From: Bacteroidota bacterium
GTDB taxonomy: Bacteria; Bacteroidota; Bacteroidia; Flavobacteriales; Crocinitomicaceae
Assembly (NCBI GenBank): GCA_005798205.1
Contig: SYKJ01000050.1
Coordinates: 1 to 5,283, forward strand
Direction of reading: 5' to 3'
Length of the DNA: 5,283 nucleotides
Shown: positions 1 to 5,276 of the stretch, piece after piece
How the letters are laid out: the number at the start of each line of letters is the position of its first letter
How positions within the stretch are numbered: position 1 is the first letter of the stretch
Notes under the pieces: model-generated
The model's input: only the letters and a program-made list of their open reading frames with translations
What the model was told of the DNA's origin: nothing
The model's database searches: none
Translations under genes and position numbers: made by a program

Positions 1-75
1 GTAGCGCCTACTTTTTGGATTTTATTAGGGCTACTTGCTCAAGATTCAAAATCTACTGGACAAATTTCTTCTTAA
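1..75 (+). CDS. C-terminal fragment of a plus-strand gene, possibly a short-chain dehydrogenase/reductase
   Basis: The first frame is open from the window's left edge to a TAA at 73-75, giving 24 residues beginning VAPTFWILLGLLAQDSK and ending in TGQISS. The start lies outside the window. The pattern of a hydrophobic helix, then L-A-x-D-S-K and then T-G-Q is reminiscent of the C-terminal end of short-chain dehydrogenases (SDR), where a helix is followed by a Ser-rich turn and a conserved Thr-Gly. That is a weak resemblance from memory over very few residues, and another enzyme family is possible. The gene converges on the propeller gene ending at 195. The 119 bases between them show no convincing GC-rich hairpin with a T-run. 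I am fairly sure it is coding and unsure of the family. Confidence 0.5.
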   Translation, partial: VAPTFWILLGLLAQDSKSTGQISS

Positions 76-194
76 TTTAATTGTATTCAGAACTGCACTA
101 GGAAAGTCGATATATAAAGGGAAATATACTCTGAGACAATTGTTAGCAAAATTTGACAGCGAGCAGTGAGCACCTCTCTTTTTCAGGATTTACT

Positions 195-1631
195 TTACTG
201 TTTTATTAGTTTGTAGCAATAGAATCCTTTTTCTGTTTGGCCCCTAACAAAATAGGTTCCATTCGAATAGTTTGATAGATCAAATTGGCTTTCAGTGCTA
301 ACTTTTATTAACTGACCTTGTAAGTCATAAACTAGTATACGCTCAATAGTTTGATTTTCTATTTCAATACAAACTTGACCATTTGTTGGATTAGGGTAAA
401 TAATTTGCTCGTCCTCTAATTCATTAAGTGTCAAACCACTAAGCGTACCTTTTCTATACTTTACATTTCCGGCGCCATTGTCTTGATAAACTAAATGTAT
501 TTCGTTTCCATTTACAAGCACGTCTGGATTTGTTTGAATTCCTGCTGTCGTTAGATTCACTTGTTGCTTTGTTGTATTGAATTGATTCAATGTACCATCA
601 ATTGACAGAGCACAATATATCTCAGAATTACTCATTTCTGACTCTGCCCACGTTATGACGATTAAATTTCCATCGTTTGCTATTCGTGGATAAATTTGTT
701 TGCCAACTGGATTTGTTGGGGAATTTAGCTGTACACGTTCTGTAAAACTAAAGTCACCTGAAGTATTACTTTTAGATACATAAACTCTACTATATCCCGA
801 AGCTTTTGATTCAAATACTGATAATAAACCATCTGGAATAAAAACCGCATCAGGCCCTGTGGAAGGACAATAGTCAATGTTCCAATTCAACTGATCAATA
901 TTATCTGAGTCTAAAAATGAAGTACCACCATCAGAGGAATAAACAGCAAAAATATCCCGCATATTTGCATCGTTATTTCGATATAACAAAGCTTCTTGAT
1001 CGCCTTTCATCACAAGTTCTGCAGGACAACAATCACAGGCCTCTCCCGTTATCGCACTGTCAATTTCAATTTCTGGTGAAAAAGTTAGACCAGCATCTGT
1101 TGACATAGAATAGATATAACGTGGATTTCCAGCAGCACCATCATGCGCCATATAAGTCAAAGCAATTTTACCTTCCTCGTTCATCTCAATTGCCGGCATC
1201 CAAACCATTCCTGAATCGTGAGAATCTGCTCTAATTGTATCTGAAAAGCTCAATCCACCATCTATGGAACGAACTACATATACTTTGCCACCATCAAAGG
1301 GTAAAGCTTTAAATACAGCAATTACTGTATCGCCATTCGCTGCTAAATCTGGTCCTGTCCAATAGGACAAATAAGTATTTAGTCCATTTGGTAAAATCGA
1401 AATCGGTAAATTAAAATTAGTTCCATTCCCTTTTGCAAAAAATAAATATCCCTGACTTCCCTTCCCAAAAAGAACAAGCGGGTTGCCGTCTGCACCTAAA
1501 CTAATTCGGGGGCGAACATTACCGAAAGTTACTCCATCAGCTACCACTATTTCATCTTCCCAAAAAATCGTTGGCTGCGCAATCGTTGATAAACTTAATG
1601 TGAGTAATACAAATAAGGAAATTGCTTTCAT
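195..1631 (-). CDS. Secreted BNR/Asp-box (sialidase-like) beta-propeller protein with T9SS sorting domain
   Basis: This 478-residue protein is predicted to be exported to the outer surface by the type IX secretion system. Residues 1-19 form a Sec signal peptide (MKAISLFVLL..., likely cut after TIA or TIAQ). Residues 20-400 are propeller-like, with Asp-box motifs SIDGGLSF (122-129), STDAGLTF (177-184) and SSDGGTSF (232-239), and a degenerate SIDGTLNQF (343-351). Asp boxes are structural turns in sialidases and other propellers and do not prove sialidase activity; I see no clear Arg triad or FRIP motif. Residues 199-202 are CDCC, possibly metal-binding or disulfide-forming. Residues 406-478 match the type A T9SS domain: IIYPNPTNG, then ILVYDLQGQLI, then LSNYSNGTYFV and a basic end. 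The reading frame extends to a TTG at 1652, but ATG 1631 gives the proper signal peptide, and a -7 box overlaps the extension. Substrate unknown. Confidence 0.9.
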   Translation of the reverse strand: MKAISLFVLLTLSLSTIAQPTIFWEDEIVVADGVTFGNVRPRISLGADGNPLVLFGKGSQGYLFFAKGNGTNFNLPISILPNGLNTYLSYWTGPDLAANGDTVIAVFKALPFDGGKVYVVRSIDGGLSFSDTIRADSHDSGMVWMPAIEMNEEGKIALTYMAHDGAAGNPRYIYSMSTDAGLTFSPEIEIDSAITGEACDCCPAELVMKGDQEALLYRNNDANMRDIFAVYSSDGGTSFLDSDNIDQLNWNIDYCPSTGPDAVFIPDGLLSVFESKASGYSRVYVSKSNTSGDFSFTERVQLNSPTNPVGKQIYPRIANDGNLIVITWAESEMSNSEIYCALSIDGTLNQFNTTKQQVNLTTAGIQTNPDVLVNGNEIHLVYQDNGAGNVKYRKGTLSGLTLNELEDEQIIYPNPTNGQVCIEIENQTIERILVYDLQGQLIKVSTESQFDLSNYSNGTYFVRGQTEKGFYCYKLIKQ

Positions 1632-1649
1632 AAAATATTCTTTGTCATC

Positions 1650-1657
1650 CAAAGGTA
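1650..1657 (-). promoter_or_regulatory. Possible -7 promoter box for the T9SS propeller gene
   Basis: On the minus strand this reads TACCTTTG, a full match to the Bacteroidota -7 consensus TAnnTTTG. Transcription would start about 12-14 bases before ATG 1631, which argues against the TTG start at 1652. I see no clear TTG at the -33 distance, so the call rests on the -7 box and its position. Confidence 0.4.
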
Positions 1658-1763
1658 AAAATAATAAGCTTTTGTTATTTTAGAATTTGAAATACATCTG
1701 TAATCACTAAGGTGGGGCTTTTCCGACAGAAGTCCATTTTTTAAGACCTCATCCGATTATCCA

Positions 1764-2831
1764 TTATTGTTTTATTACAATTCCGTTTGGTTTTGACCCT
1801 ACTGAAATGGATTTAGAAACAATATGTGAGGCAACATCAATTACAGAAACGCTACCAGCACCTTGATTTGTAACATACGCTTTGGTTTCATCGCTACTAA
1901 ATGTTATTGCATGCGCATCATCACCAGTAGTAATATTACCCTGCAATGTCCATAGCCCACTTATTAGAGTAAAATATACGATCCGGCCGTTAGTTGCGTC
2001 AGAAACCCATAATTCACCACTTGAAGTATGATAAGCAACATATCCAGGTTTGAACCCTAGATTTATGGTACTTGTAACAGACATACTTGAGACAGAAATT
2101 TCCGAAATAGTTTGACTCATTTCGTTGTCTACATACATTTTTCCATTGCTTGCACTCCAAGCTCCAACAGGGTATGATCCAACTGTTAGCGTGGAGAGTA
2201 TCGATTTCGTACTTGCATCGATTAAAGTAACTGTTCCGTCCATTGTATTACAAGCAAAAGCCATGGAGCCATCGTTTGAAAAGGTAACTTCTGATAATCC
2301 TTTGCCTACGTTAATGGTATTTTGTAGAGACCAATCGGAAGTCTTATAAACTAAAACCTGACTTTGAATGCTATCCATTTGACCAATCCAAAGTTCAGTC
2401 CCTGAAGTGTTGAAAATAGCATTGTGTGGCATTTTTGATAAAGCAATTTCCTTATCAATCATTCCAGTAACAGCATCAATAATCTGAACTTTCAAACCGG
2501 CTGTAGCACCTCCATGTCCAGCGTGACCTCCACTTAAGTCAGTTGCAGTTATAGCAACAGCTAACTTTGTTTTTGCAGGGTTGATGTAAATATGGTGAGG
2601 AAAAGTAGCACCATTTAAGTAGATGGTTTCAGAAACAGTATTATCAGAAAGATTGATTACGGACAAATTGTTAGACGCTCCATTTACCACATAAGCTGCG
2701 GGATAGCTAATGTTTAACATTGTATGCCCATCGTGGTCCATATTATGATCATCGTGCTTTTTGCAAGATGAAATCGTAAGAGCAAGAATAGTTGTAGTAA
2801 AAATCCCCACTTTTAATAATGATTTATTCAT
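1764..2831 (-). CDS. YncE/YVTN-type seven-bladed beta-propeller lipoprotein with His/Met-rich segments
   Basis: The 355-residue protein has a lipoprotein signal peptide: a basic start, a hydrophobic stretch at 6-20 and ISS-C with the lipidated Cys at 23, followed by KK. It is therefore expected to be anchored in a membrane, facing the periplasm or the surface. Residues 26-38 (HDDHNMDHDGHTM) are strongly His/Asp/Met-rich. The rest is a propeller of about 40-45-residue units of the YncE/YVTN type, for example AYVTNQGAGSVSVIDVAS (318-335). The inter-strand turns recur near 78 (PHHIYINP), 135 (PHNAIFN), 179, 221, 261, 305 (DAHAITFS) and 347 (KPNGIVIK), consistent with seven blades. A loop at 101-112 (GGHAGHGGATAG) adds more His. 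YncE-like proteins are repeat scaffolds without a fixed enzymatic role. The His-rich tail suggests divalent metal (copper or zinc) binding, which is inference. It lies 132 bases upstream of the T9SS propeller gene on the same strand, but each gene has its own candidate promoter. Confidence 0.85.
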   Translation of the reverse strand: MNKSLLKVGIFTTTILALTISSCKKHDDHNMDHDGHTMLNISYPAAYVVNGASNNLSVINLSDNTVSETIYLNGATFPHHIYINPAKTKLAVAITATDLSGGHAGHGGATAGLKVQIIDAVTGMIDKEIALSKMPHNAIFNTSGTELWIGQMDSIQSQVLVYKTSDWSLQNTINVGKGLSEVTFSNDGSMAFACNTMDGTVTLIDASTKSILSTLTVGSYPVGAWSASNGKMYVDNEMSQTISEISVSSMSVTSTINLGFKPGYVAYHTSSGELWVSDATNGRIVYFTLISGLWTLQGNITTGDDAHAITFSSDETKAYVTNQGAGSVSVIDVASHIVSKSISVGSKPNGIVIKQ

Positions 2832-2861
2832 TGTATCTTGAATTATTGATTTCTAACTTAA

Positions 2862-2869
2862 CAAAGTTA
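2862..2869 (-). promoter_or_regulatory. Possible -7 promoter box for the YncE-like lipoprotein gene
   Basis: The minus strand reads TAACTTTG, a complete match to TAnnTTTG, about 30 bases before ATG 2831. This would give a short leader of roughly 24 bases. No convincing -33 TTTG is visible at 17-21 bases upstream. The surrounding 2832-3014 stretch is very AT-rich and carries the divergent promoters of the two gene groups. Confidence 0.45.
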
Positions 2870-3014
2870 TGTATTCTACAATTTAACTCTTAAATAGTTT
2901 AAAATATTAATGTAAAATAGTAGTTAAACAGTTTGGTTTTCTCAGTTTCAATTTCGAAATAGATTATTCATTCAAAAACATTTAAAAAAAAATATAAATT
3001 ATTTAAAAAATAGT

Positions 3015-3022
3015 TATATTTG
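3015..3022 (+). promoter_or_regulatory. Likely -7 promoter box for the structured leader and the genes at 3183 and 3976
   Basis: TATATTTG is a perfect TAnnTTTG match on the plus strand. Transcription would begin near 3028-3031, right at the first base of the conserved RNA element (CATC at 3031), leaving a leader of about 150 bases before ATG 3183. The agreement between the predicted transcript start and the edge of the conserved element supports both calls. The A-tract at 2982-3010 just upstream could serve as an UP-like element. A -33 TTTG is not evident. Confidence 0.55.
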
Positions 3023-3030
3023 CAGCAATA

Positions 3031-3112
3031 CATCAAGATTCTCTTAAATGAGAAACCAACCGAGCCGAGAGGCCACGGTGGTAAAAAAGATGAGGGCCAA
3101 AGGTCAAAATAA
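3031..3112 (+). ncRNA. Structured leader RNA element, copy 1
   Basis: Read as RNA on the plus strand, the element folds as follows. CATC (3031-3034) can pair with GATG (3089-3092) to close a junction. Hairpin A is TTCTC/GAGAA (3039-3043 with 3050-3054) around a six-base loop. Hairpin B occupies 3056-3081: CCA/TGG, a bulged A at 3059, CCG/CGG, a small internal loop, GCC/GGC and a GAGA tetraloop (GNRA type) at 3067-3070. An A-rich linker follows, then hairpin C, GGCC/GGTC (3095-3098 with 3102-3105) around AAA, and then AAAATAA. A second copy at 5126-5208 has hairpin B identical across 26 bases. Hairpins A and C have the same lengths there but different, still-paired sequences. It lies between a predicted transcript start and the gene at 3183, so a cis-regulatory leader is the best reading. 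It has no U-run after hairpin C, so it is not a simple terminator. I do not recognise the family. Confidence 0.75.
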
Positions 3113-3122
3113 AACGCCAAAT

Positions 3123-3139
3123 CCCCCCTTCCTTTTTTT
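3123..3139 (+). promoter_or_regulatory. Pyrimidine tract in the leader, possible attenuator arm
   Basis: A run of six C, TTCC and eight T lies between the structured element and ATG 3183. CCCTT (3125-3129) could pair with GAGGG (3092-3096), which would break hairpin C's left arm and the GATG closing segment. That would place a helix shortly before a T-run, in the manner of a conditional terminator. The pairing is short (five pairs including one G-U), and copy 2 has no matching tract, so this is tentative. Confidence 0.2.
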
Positions 3140-3182
3140 TGTTGTAGAAAATTTATTGTTTAACTTTTAAAACTTTACAACA

Positions 3183-3914
3183 ATGGAAAAAAAGAATTTT
3201 GGTGAAAATTTTTCGAAAAAAACACCTCTTGAAGAAGTAATAAATTCATATACGGGTATTCAAATTCAAGACAAGAAATTTGAATATGTATTGATTTTAA
3301 TGGCCGAAGAGTACTCTGCTAAATATAGCAGAATAGGAGCCACAAATGGCCAATTTATTGCTGGTAATATGACACAAAAGTTTTCCTTTTTAATTTCCGA
3401 GTTATTCAAATTATTTGAAATTAAAAATAGTGAAATAGAATATAATAAAAAGTATTTCTGGGAACTTGCTAATGCACATATTATATTAAGAAATGCTAAA
3501 AGAACTAAAGAGTATTACAAAACAAATAGTTCGATAGCAAAGAATAGTAAAATCAGTAGTATTCCAAAACAGAAACCAATTTTAGTAACAGAAGTTACCT
3601 TATATGATTACAAAGACAGTAGGGTTAACATCAACAGCTACGCATACTTTGATCAAGAAGATTTAGTCATTGACTATTGGAAATTAGGAGATCGATACGA
3701 AGACGAATATTTTGTTACTATTAAAGGAAATGAGCTAAAATCACTTTGCCGAAAATTAGAAATCCAATTTAATTCTAGCTCTGAATCTAAATCAGAGCTC
3801 CTGAAGAAATTAGAAAATATTTTTAAAGGCTCAGATTGTTTTTTGAATGTTAAATTATTTTTAGATAAAAATCAAATCTCATTTGAGCAAAAAGTTAATC
3901 ACGATGAACGTTAA
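3183..3914 (+). CDS. Uncharacterised protein, 243 residues, preceded by the structured leader
   Basis: I do not recognise a named family. The protein has no signal peptide or membrane segment and is probably cytoplasmic. Residues 1-115 look helical and mixed-charge (LEEVINSYTG, FSFLISELFKLFEI, YFWELANAHIILRNAKRTKEYY). A Ser/Lys/Pro-rich linker follows at 114-132. A second domain starts at about 133: strands VTEVTLYDY and INSYAYFDQEDLVIDYWKLG, then RYEDEYFVTIKGNELKSLCRKL, LLKKLENIFKG and FLDKNQISFEQ. The order of an acidic Asp-Tyr-Glu-Tyr segment, 'VTIK', a helix, then 'FLxxxxIxFE' resembles a recurring small uncharacterised bacterial domain that I know only from memory and cannot name. The ATG at 3183 follows an A/T-rich TTTACAACA, typical of the phylum. 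The gene at 3976 follows by 61 bases and is probably co-transcribed. Expression is likely controlled through the leader at 3031-3112. Confidence 0.8.
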   Translation: MEKKNFGENFSKKTPLEEVINSYTGIQIQDKKFEYVLILMAEEYSAKYSRIGATNGQFIAGNMTQKFSFLISELFKLFEIKNSEIEYNKKYFWELANAHIILRNAKRTKEYYKTNSSIAKNSKISSIPKQKPILVTEVTLYDYKDSRVNINSYAYFDQEDLVIDYWKLGDRYEDEYFVTIKGNELKSLCRKLEIQFNSSSESKSELLKKLENIFKGSDCFLNVKLFLDKNQISFEQKVNHDER

Positions 3915-3975
3915 GATACTATTAATTCATTGAAATAACTTAATTATTAATCACTAATCTATAAAATCAATAACC

Positions 3976-4164
3976 ATGAAAAAGAAAAAAGAAAACTTTG
4001 TGCCTCTAAAGCACTCTGACCTTGTAAGAATGGCTCAATTATTTCCGTCAAAGAATGATCTTGATTCAAAAAAAAATGTTGAGGAAAGTTCAGATAAAAA
4101 TGATGTTAAGTATGATGACGAATTTGAGATAACTTTTATTAGGCGACCCAAAAAGAATCATTAA
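3976..4164 (+). CDS. Small charged protein, 62 residues, unknown function
   Basis: The protein starts MKKKKENFVPLKHSDLVRMA and ends FEITFIRRPKKNH. Both ends are basic, and the centre (residues 28-50) is acidic and Ser/Asn/Asp-rich, likely disordered. There is no signal peptide, membrane span or cysteine motif. It lies 61 bases after the gene at 3183 with no promoter-like box that I can see between them, so a two-gene transcript is likely. Its start resembles its neighbours' (ATAACC then ATG and a Lys-rich beginning). It could be a small partner of the upstream protein, but nothing in the sequence shows that. Because it is short, I give it moderate confidence as a real gene; the absence of any competing frame favours it. 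Confidence 0.6.
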   Translation: MKKKKENFVPLKHSDLVRMAQLFPSKNDLDSKKNVEESSDKNDVKYDDEFEITFIRRPKKNH

Positions 4165-4253
4165 ACTTACATATCGAATAAATTGAGGGCGGATATTGAG
4201 CGAACTGCGAATGTATATTTGAAGTTATAAAATCGATTCTTTGTTAAGTAAAT

Positions 4254-4499
4254 TTAGATTGAGCATTTTTTTAACTTAGATAGATTTGGACTTTTTTCTA
4301 AGCTCACAAAATCATTTGTTTCACTTATCAAGTCCTCCACACTTTTCCATTCCGCATCAGTCAAATTCAAAAATCCCATACATTTATTGAATGGTTCACA
4401 TCGGTCGCAATGACCTCTTGTCATCCAAATACCTGGTAGGCCTTCGGGTTGATTCCAGAATTCTTCTCTCCCGGTTTTAGGATTAATTCTTGTTTTCAT
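4254..4499 (-). CDS. Small protein with an H-C-x2-C-x5-C motif, 81 residues
   Basis: I do not recognise the family. Near its middle the protein has GHCDRCEPFNKC, with His30, Cys31, Cys34 and Cys40 spaced as a plausible zinc or iron-sulfur ligand set, and a further Cys at 79 near the end. The N-terminus (MKTRINPKTGREEFWNQPEG) is polar and Trp-containing. Residues 46-62 (LTDAEWKSVEDLISETN) look helical. There is no signal peptide, so it is probably cytoplasmic. It starts 10 bases after the VanZ-like gene's stop on the same strand and is almost certainly co-transcribed with it. The final codons converge on the gene at 3976 with 89 bases between stops. No function can be assigned. Confidence 0.65.
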   Translation of the reverse strand: MKTRINPKTGREEFWNQPEGLPGIWMTRGHCDRCEPFNKCMGFLNLTDAEWKSVEDLISETNDFVSLEKSPNLSKLKKCSI

Positions 4500-4509
4500 T
4501 TGTATTGTA

Positions 4510-4887
4510 TTAATTGTTAATAATCTTTTTGACTATCAATGAGACTACCCAAAAAATTGTTGCGACGATAAGTCCAAGTACATTACAAAAAATATCTACC
4601 GGATCAAAATTGCCATGGATTTTCTTGTCAAAAAAAAGATTGGATAATGACTGTATTACTTCGATTCCAATACCAAAAAAAAGTAATAAAATGAAAATTA
4701 TAACGTGGTTAGATATCTTGTTCTTTCCAAAATTCTTGTAGAAAAATAAGGCCGCAAGTAGGTAAAACAGAAAATGTAATTCAAAGCCATAAGGTCTAAA
4801 AATAGTGGGTAGTTTTATTATAAATCCAATAAATGAAAGTATTAAAAGTGTTATTATTAAACCAATTTCCGAGCTAGTTAATTTCAT
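4510..4887 (-). CDS. VanZ-like family integral membrane protein
   Basis: This 125-residue protein has four predicted membrane segments: about 8-25, 37-52, 60-80 and 97-119. The family hallmarks are present. The second segment carries the LHFLFYLLAALFF pattern with His38. The third ends in GIEVIQ (Glu76, Gln79). The loop and fourth segment read GNFDPVDIFCNVLG, with Asp95, Asp98, Asn102 and Gly105 matching the D-x-x-D-x-x-x-N-x-x-G signature. VanZ-like proteins are small inner-membrane proteins named after the teicoplanin-resistance accessory protein. Most are not resistance determinants, and their biochemical role is unclear. The length is usual for the short Bacteroidota members. It is first in a two-gene minus-strand operon with the Cys-motif gene (4254-4499), 10 bases downstream. 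A resistance role should not be inferred here. Confidence 0.85.
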   Translation of the reverse strand: MKLTSSEIGLIITLLILSFIGFIIKLPTIFRPYGFELHFLFYLLAALFFYKNFGKNKISNHVIIFILLLFFGIGIEVIQSLSNLFFDKKIHGNFDPVDIFCNVLGLIVATIFWVVSLIVKKIINN

Positions 4888-4940
4888 ATGAAATTTCTAT
4901 TGTTTGTTATATTTCGACTATAAATTAAAAAAACTGTCAA

Positions 4941-4993
4941 ACGGCGTTTTACGGCTTCTAACAAAAATAAACATTTTTTTACAGCGTTTTACG
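4941..4993. repeat. Pair of 13-base direct repeats, possible operator
   Basis: AC-G/A-GCGTTTTACG occurs at 4941-4953 and 4981-4993, matching at 12 of 13 positions and offset by exactly 40 bases, close to four helical turns. The first copy also overlaps an imperfect inverted repeat (AAACG-G-CGTTT, 4939-4949). The pair brackets a candidate -7 box for the VanZ-like gene (4962-4969, minus strand), so a dimeric or cooperative regulator binding here could control it. There is no direct evidence of a regulator in the window. Confidence 0.35.
4962..4969 (-). promoter_or_regulatory. Possible -7 promoter box for the VanZ-like operon
   Basis: On the minus strand this reads TATTTTTG, matching TAnnTTTG. 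It would give a leader of about 70 bases before ATG 4887. In such AT-rich DNA the match could be chance, and no -33 box is obvious. Its position between the two direct repeats is the main reason to list it. Confidence 0.3.
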
Positions 4994-5125
4994 TTTAATT
5001 TTACTTCTATGAAAGAGCTTTTTTGAAGGCATTTTTTATCTTTGCTGACTAACTTTTTTCCAAACCACAGCTAATTCAATATTATTTTGTAACAAATTAT
5101 ACTCTTTTCGTTTTAACCATATAAT

Positions 5126-5208
5126 CATCCAGAATTTCTGCCGATGCAGAAGCCAACCGAGCCGAGAGGCCACGGTGGAAAAATGATGAGGGGCGCCGCT
5201 CAAAATAA
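5126..5208 (+). ncRNA. Structured leader RNA element, copy 2
   Basis: This is the second copy of the element at 3031-3112, in the same orientation about 2.1 kb away. CATC (5126-5129) can pair with GATG (5185-5188), extended by T5125-A5189 to five pairs. Hairpin A is TTCTGC/GCAGAA (5136-5141 with 5146-5151) with a CGAT loop. Hairpin B (5153-5178) is identical to copy 1 over all 26 bases, including the GAGA tetraloop at 5164-5167. Hairpin C is GGGC/GCTC (5191-5194 with 5198-5201) around GCC, followed by the same AAAATAA. Relative to copy 1, hairpin A swaps a C-G pair for G-C and gains one pair, and hairpin C swaps C-G for G-C, both without changing hairpin length. It ends 68 bases before the ATG at 5277. 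A TATAAT lies at 5120-5125, but a clear Bacteroidota promoter is not evident. Confidence 0.75.
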
Positions 5209-5276
5209 GATGCTAGGCTAGTTCATTCTGAATGATGTTTAAGTTTAACCGCCAATAGGCATAAAATTTTACTATC

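Larger units (their letters stand above)
4888..5125. other. Intergenic region left of the second leader
   Basis: This AT-rich stretch separates the minus-strand VanZ-like operon from the plus-strand transcript that begins with the second structured leader. It holds the direct-repeat pair and the candidate minus-strand -7 box described separately. From about 5000 to 5119 I see no coding frame with protein character, no tRNA-like structure and no strong hairpin. Confidence 0.5.

Noticed and set aside
150..190. Terminator between the convergent genes at 75 and 195
   Set aside because: The GAGCAGTGAGCACCTCTC stretch before five T gives only three-pair stems, too weak to call.
917..1108. Plus-strand open frame of 63 codons
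   Set aside because: It lies wholly opposite the T9SS propeller gene, which has strong domain evidence. Its composition is low-complexity and Gln/His/Leu-rich, with no family pattern.
1483..1683. Plus-strand open frame of 66 codons
   Set aside because: It is antisense to the signal-peptide end of the T9SS gene and its promoter, with no coding character.
2125..2349. Plus-strand open frame of 74 codons
   Set aside because: It is antisense to the YncE-like propeller, whose repeat structure shows that the minus strand is coding.
3083..3112. Hammerhead-ribozyme-like GATGAG followed by a short hairpin and an A-rich stretch
   Set aside because: The hammerhead core needs CUGAUGA and GAAA with a third stem around the cleavage site. 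Here the CU is missing (AA or AT precedes GATGA), the strand after the hairpin is AAAA rather than GAAA, and no cleavage-site stem is present.
3095..3112. Intrinsic terminator at hairpin C
   Set aside because: The hairpin is only four pairs and is followed by AAAATAA in both copies, not a U-run.
4165..4253. Bidirectional terminator or small gene between the convergent stops
   Set aside because: I see no stable hairpin with T-runs and no open frame with protein character in these 89 bases.
4514..4741. Plus-strand open frame of 75 codons
   Set aside because: It is antisense to the VanZ-like gene, which carries the family signature residues.
4510..4887. Glycopeptide resistance determinant from VanZ similarity
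   Set aside because: VanZ-like proteins are widespread, most have no resistance role, and no van ligase or dehydrogenase genes are nearby.
5126..5208. Integron attC or transposon end
   Set aside because: No GTTRRRY-type core sites, no terminal inverted repeats or target duplications, and no integrase or transposase in the window. The structured leader explanation fits better.
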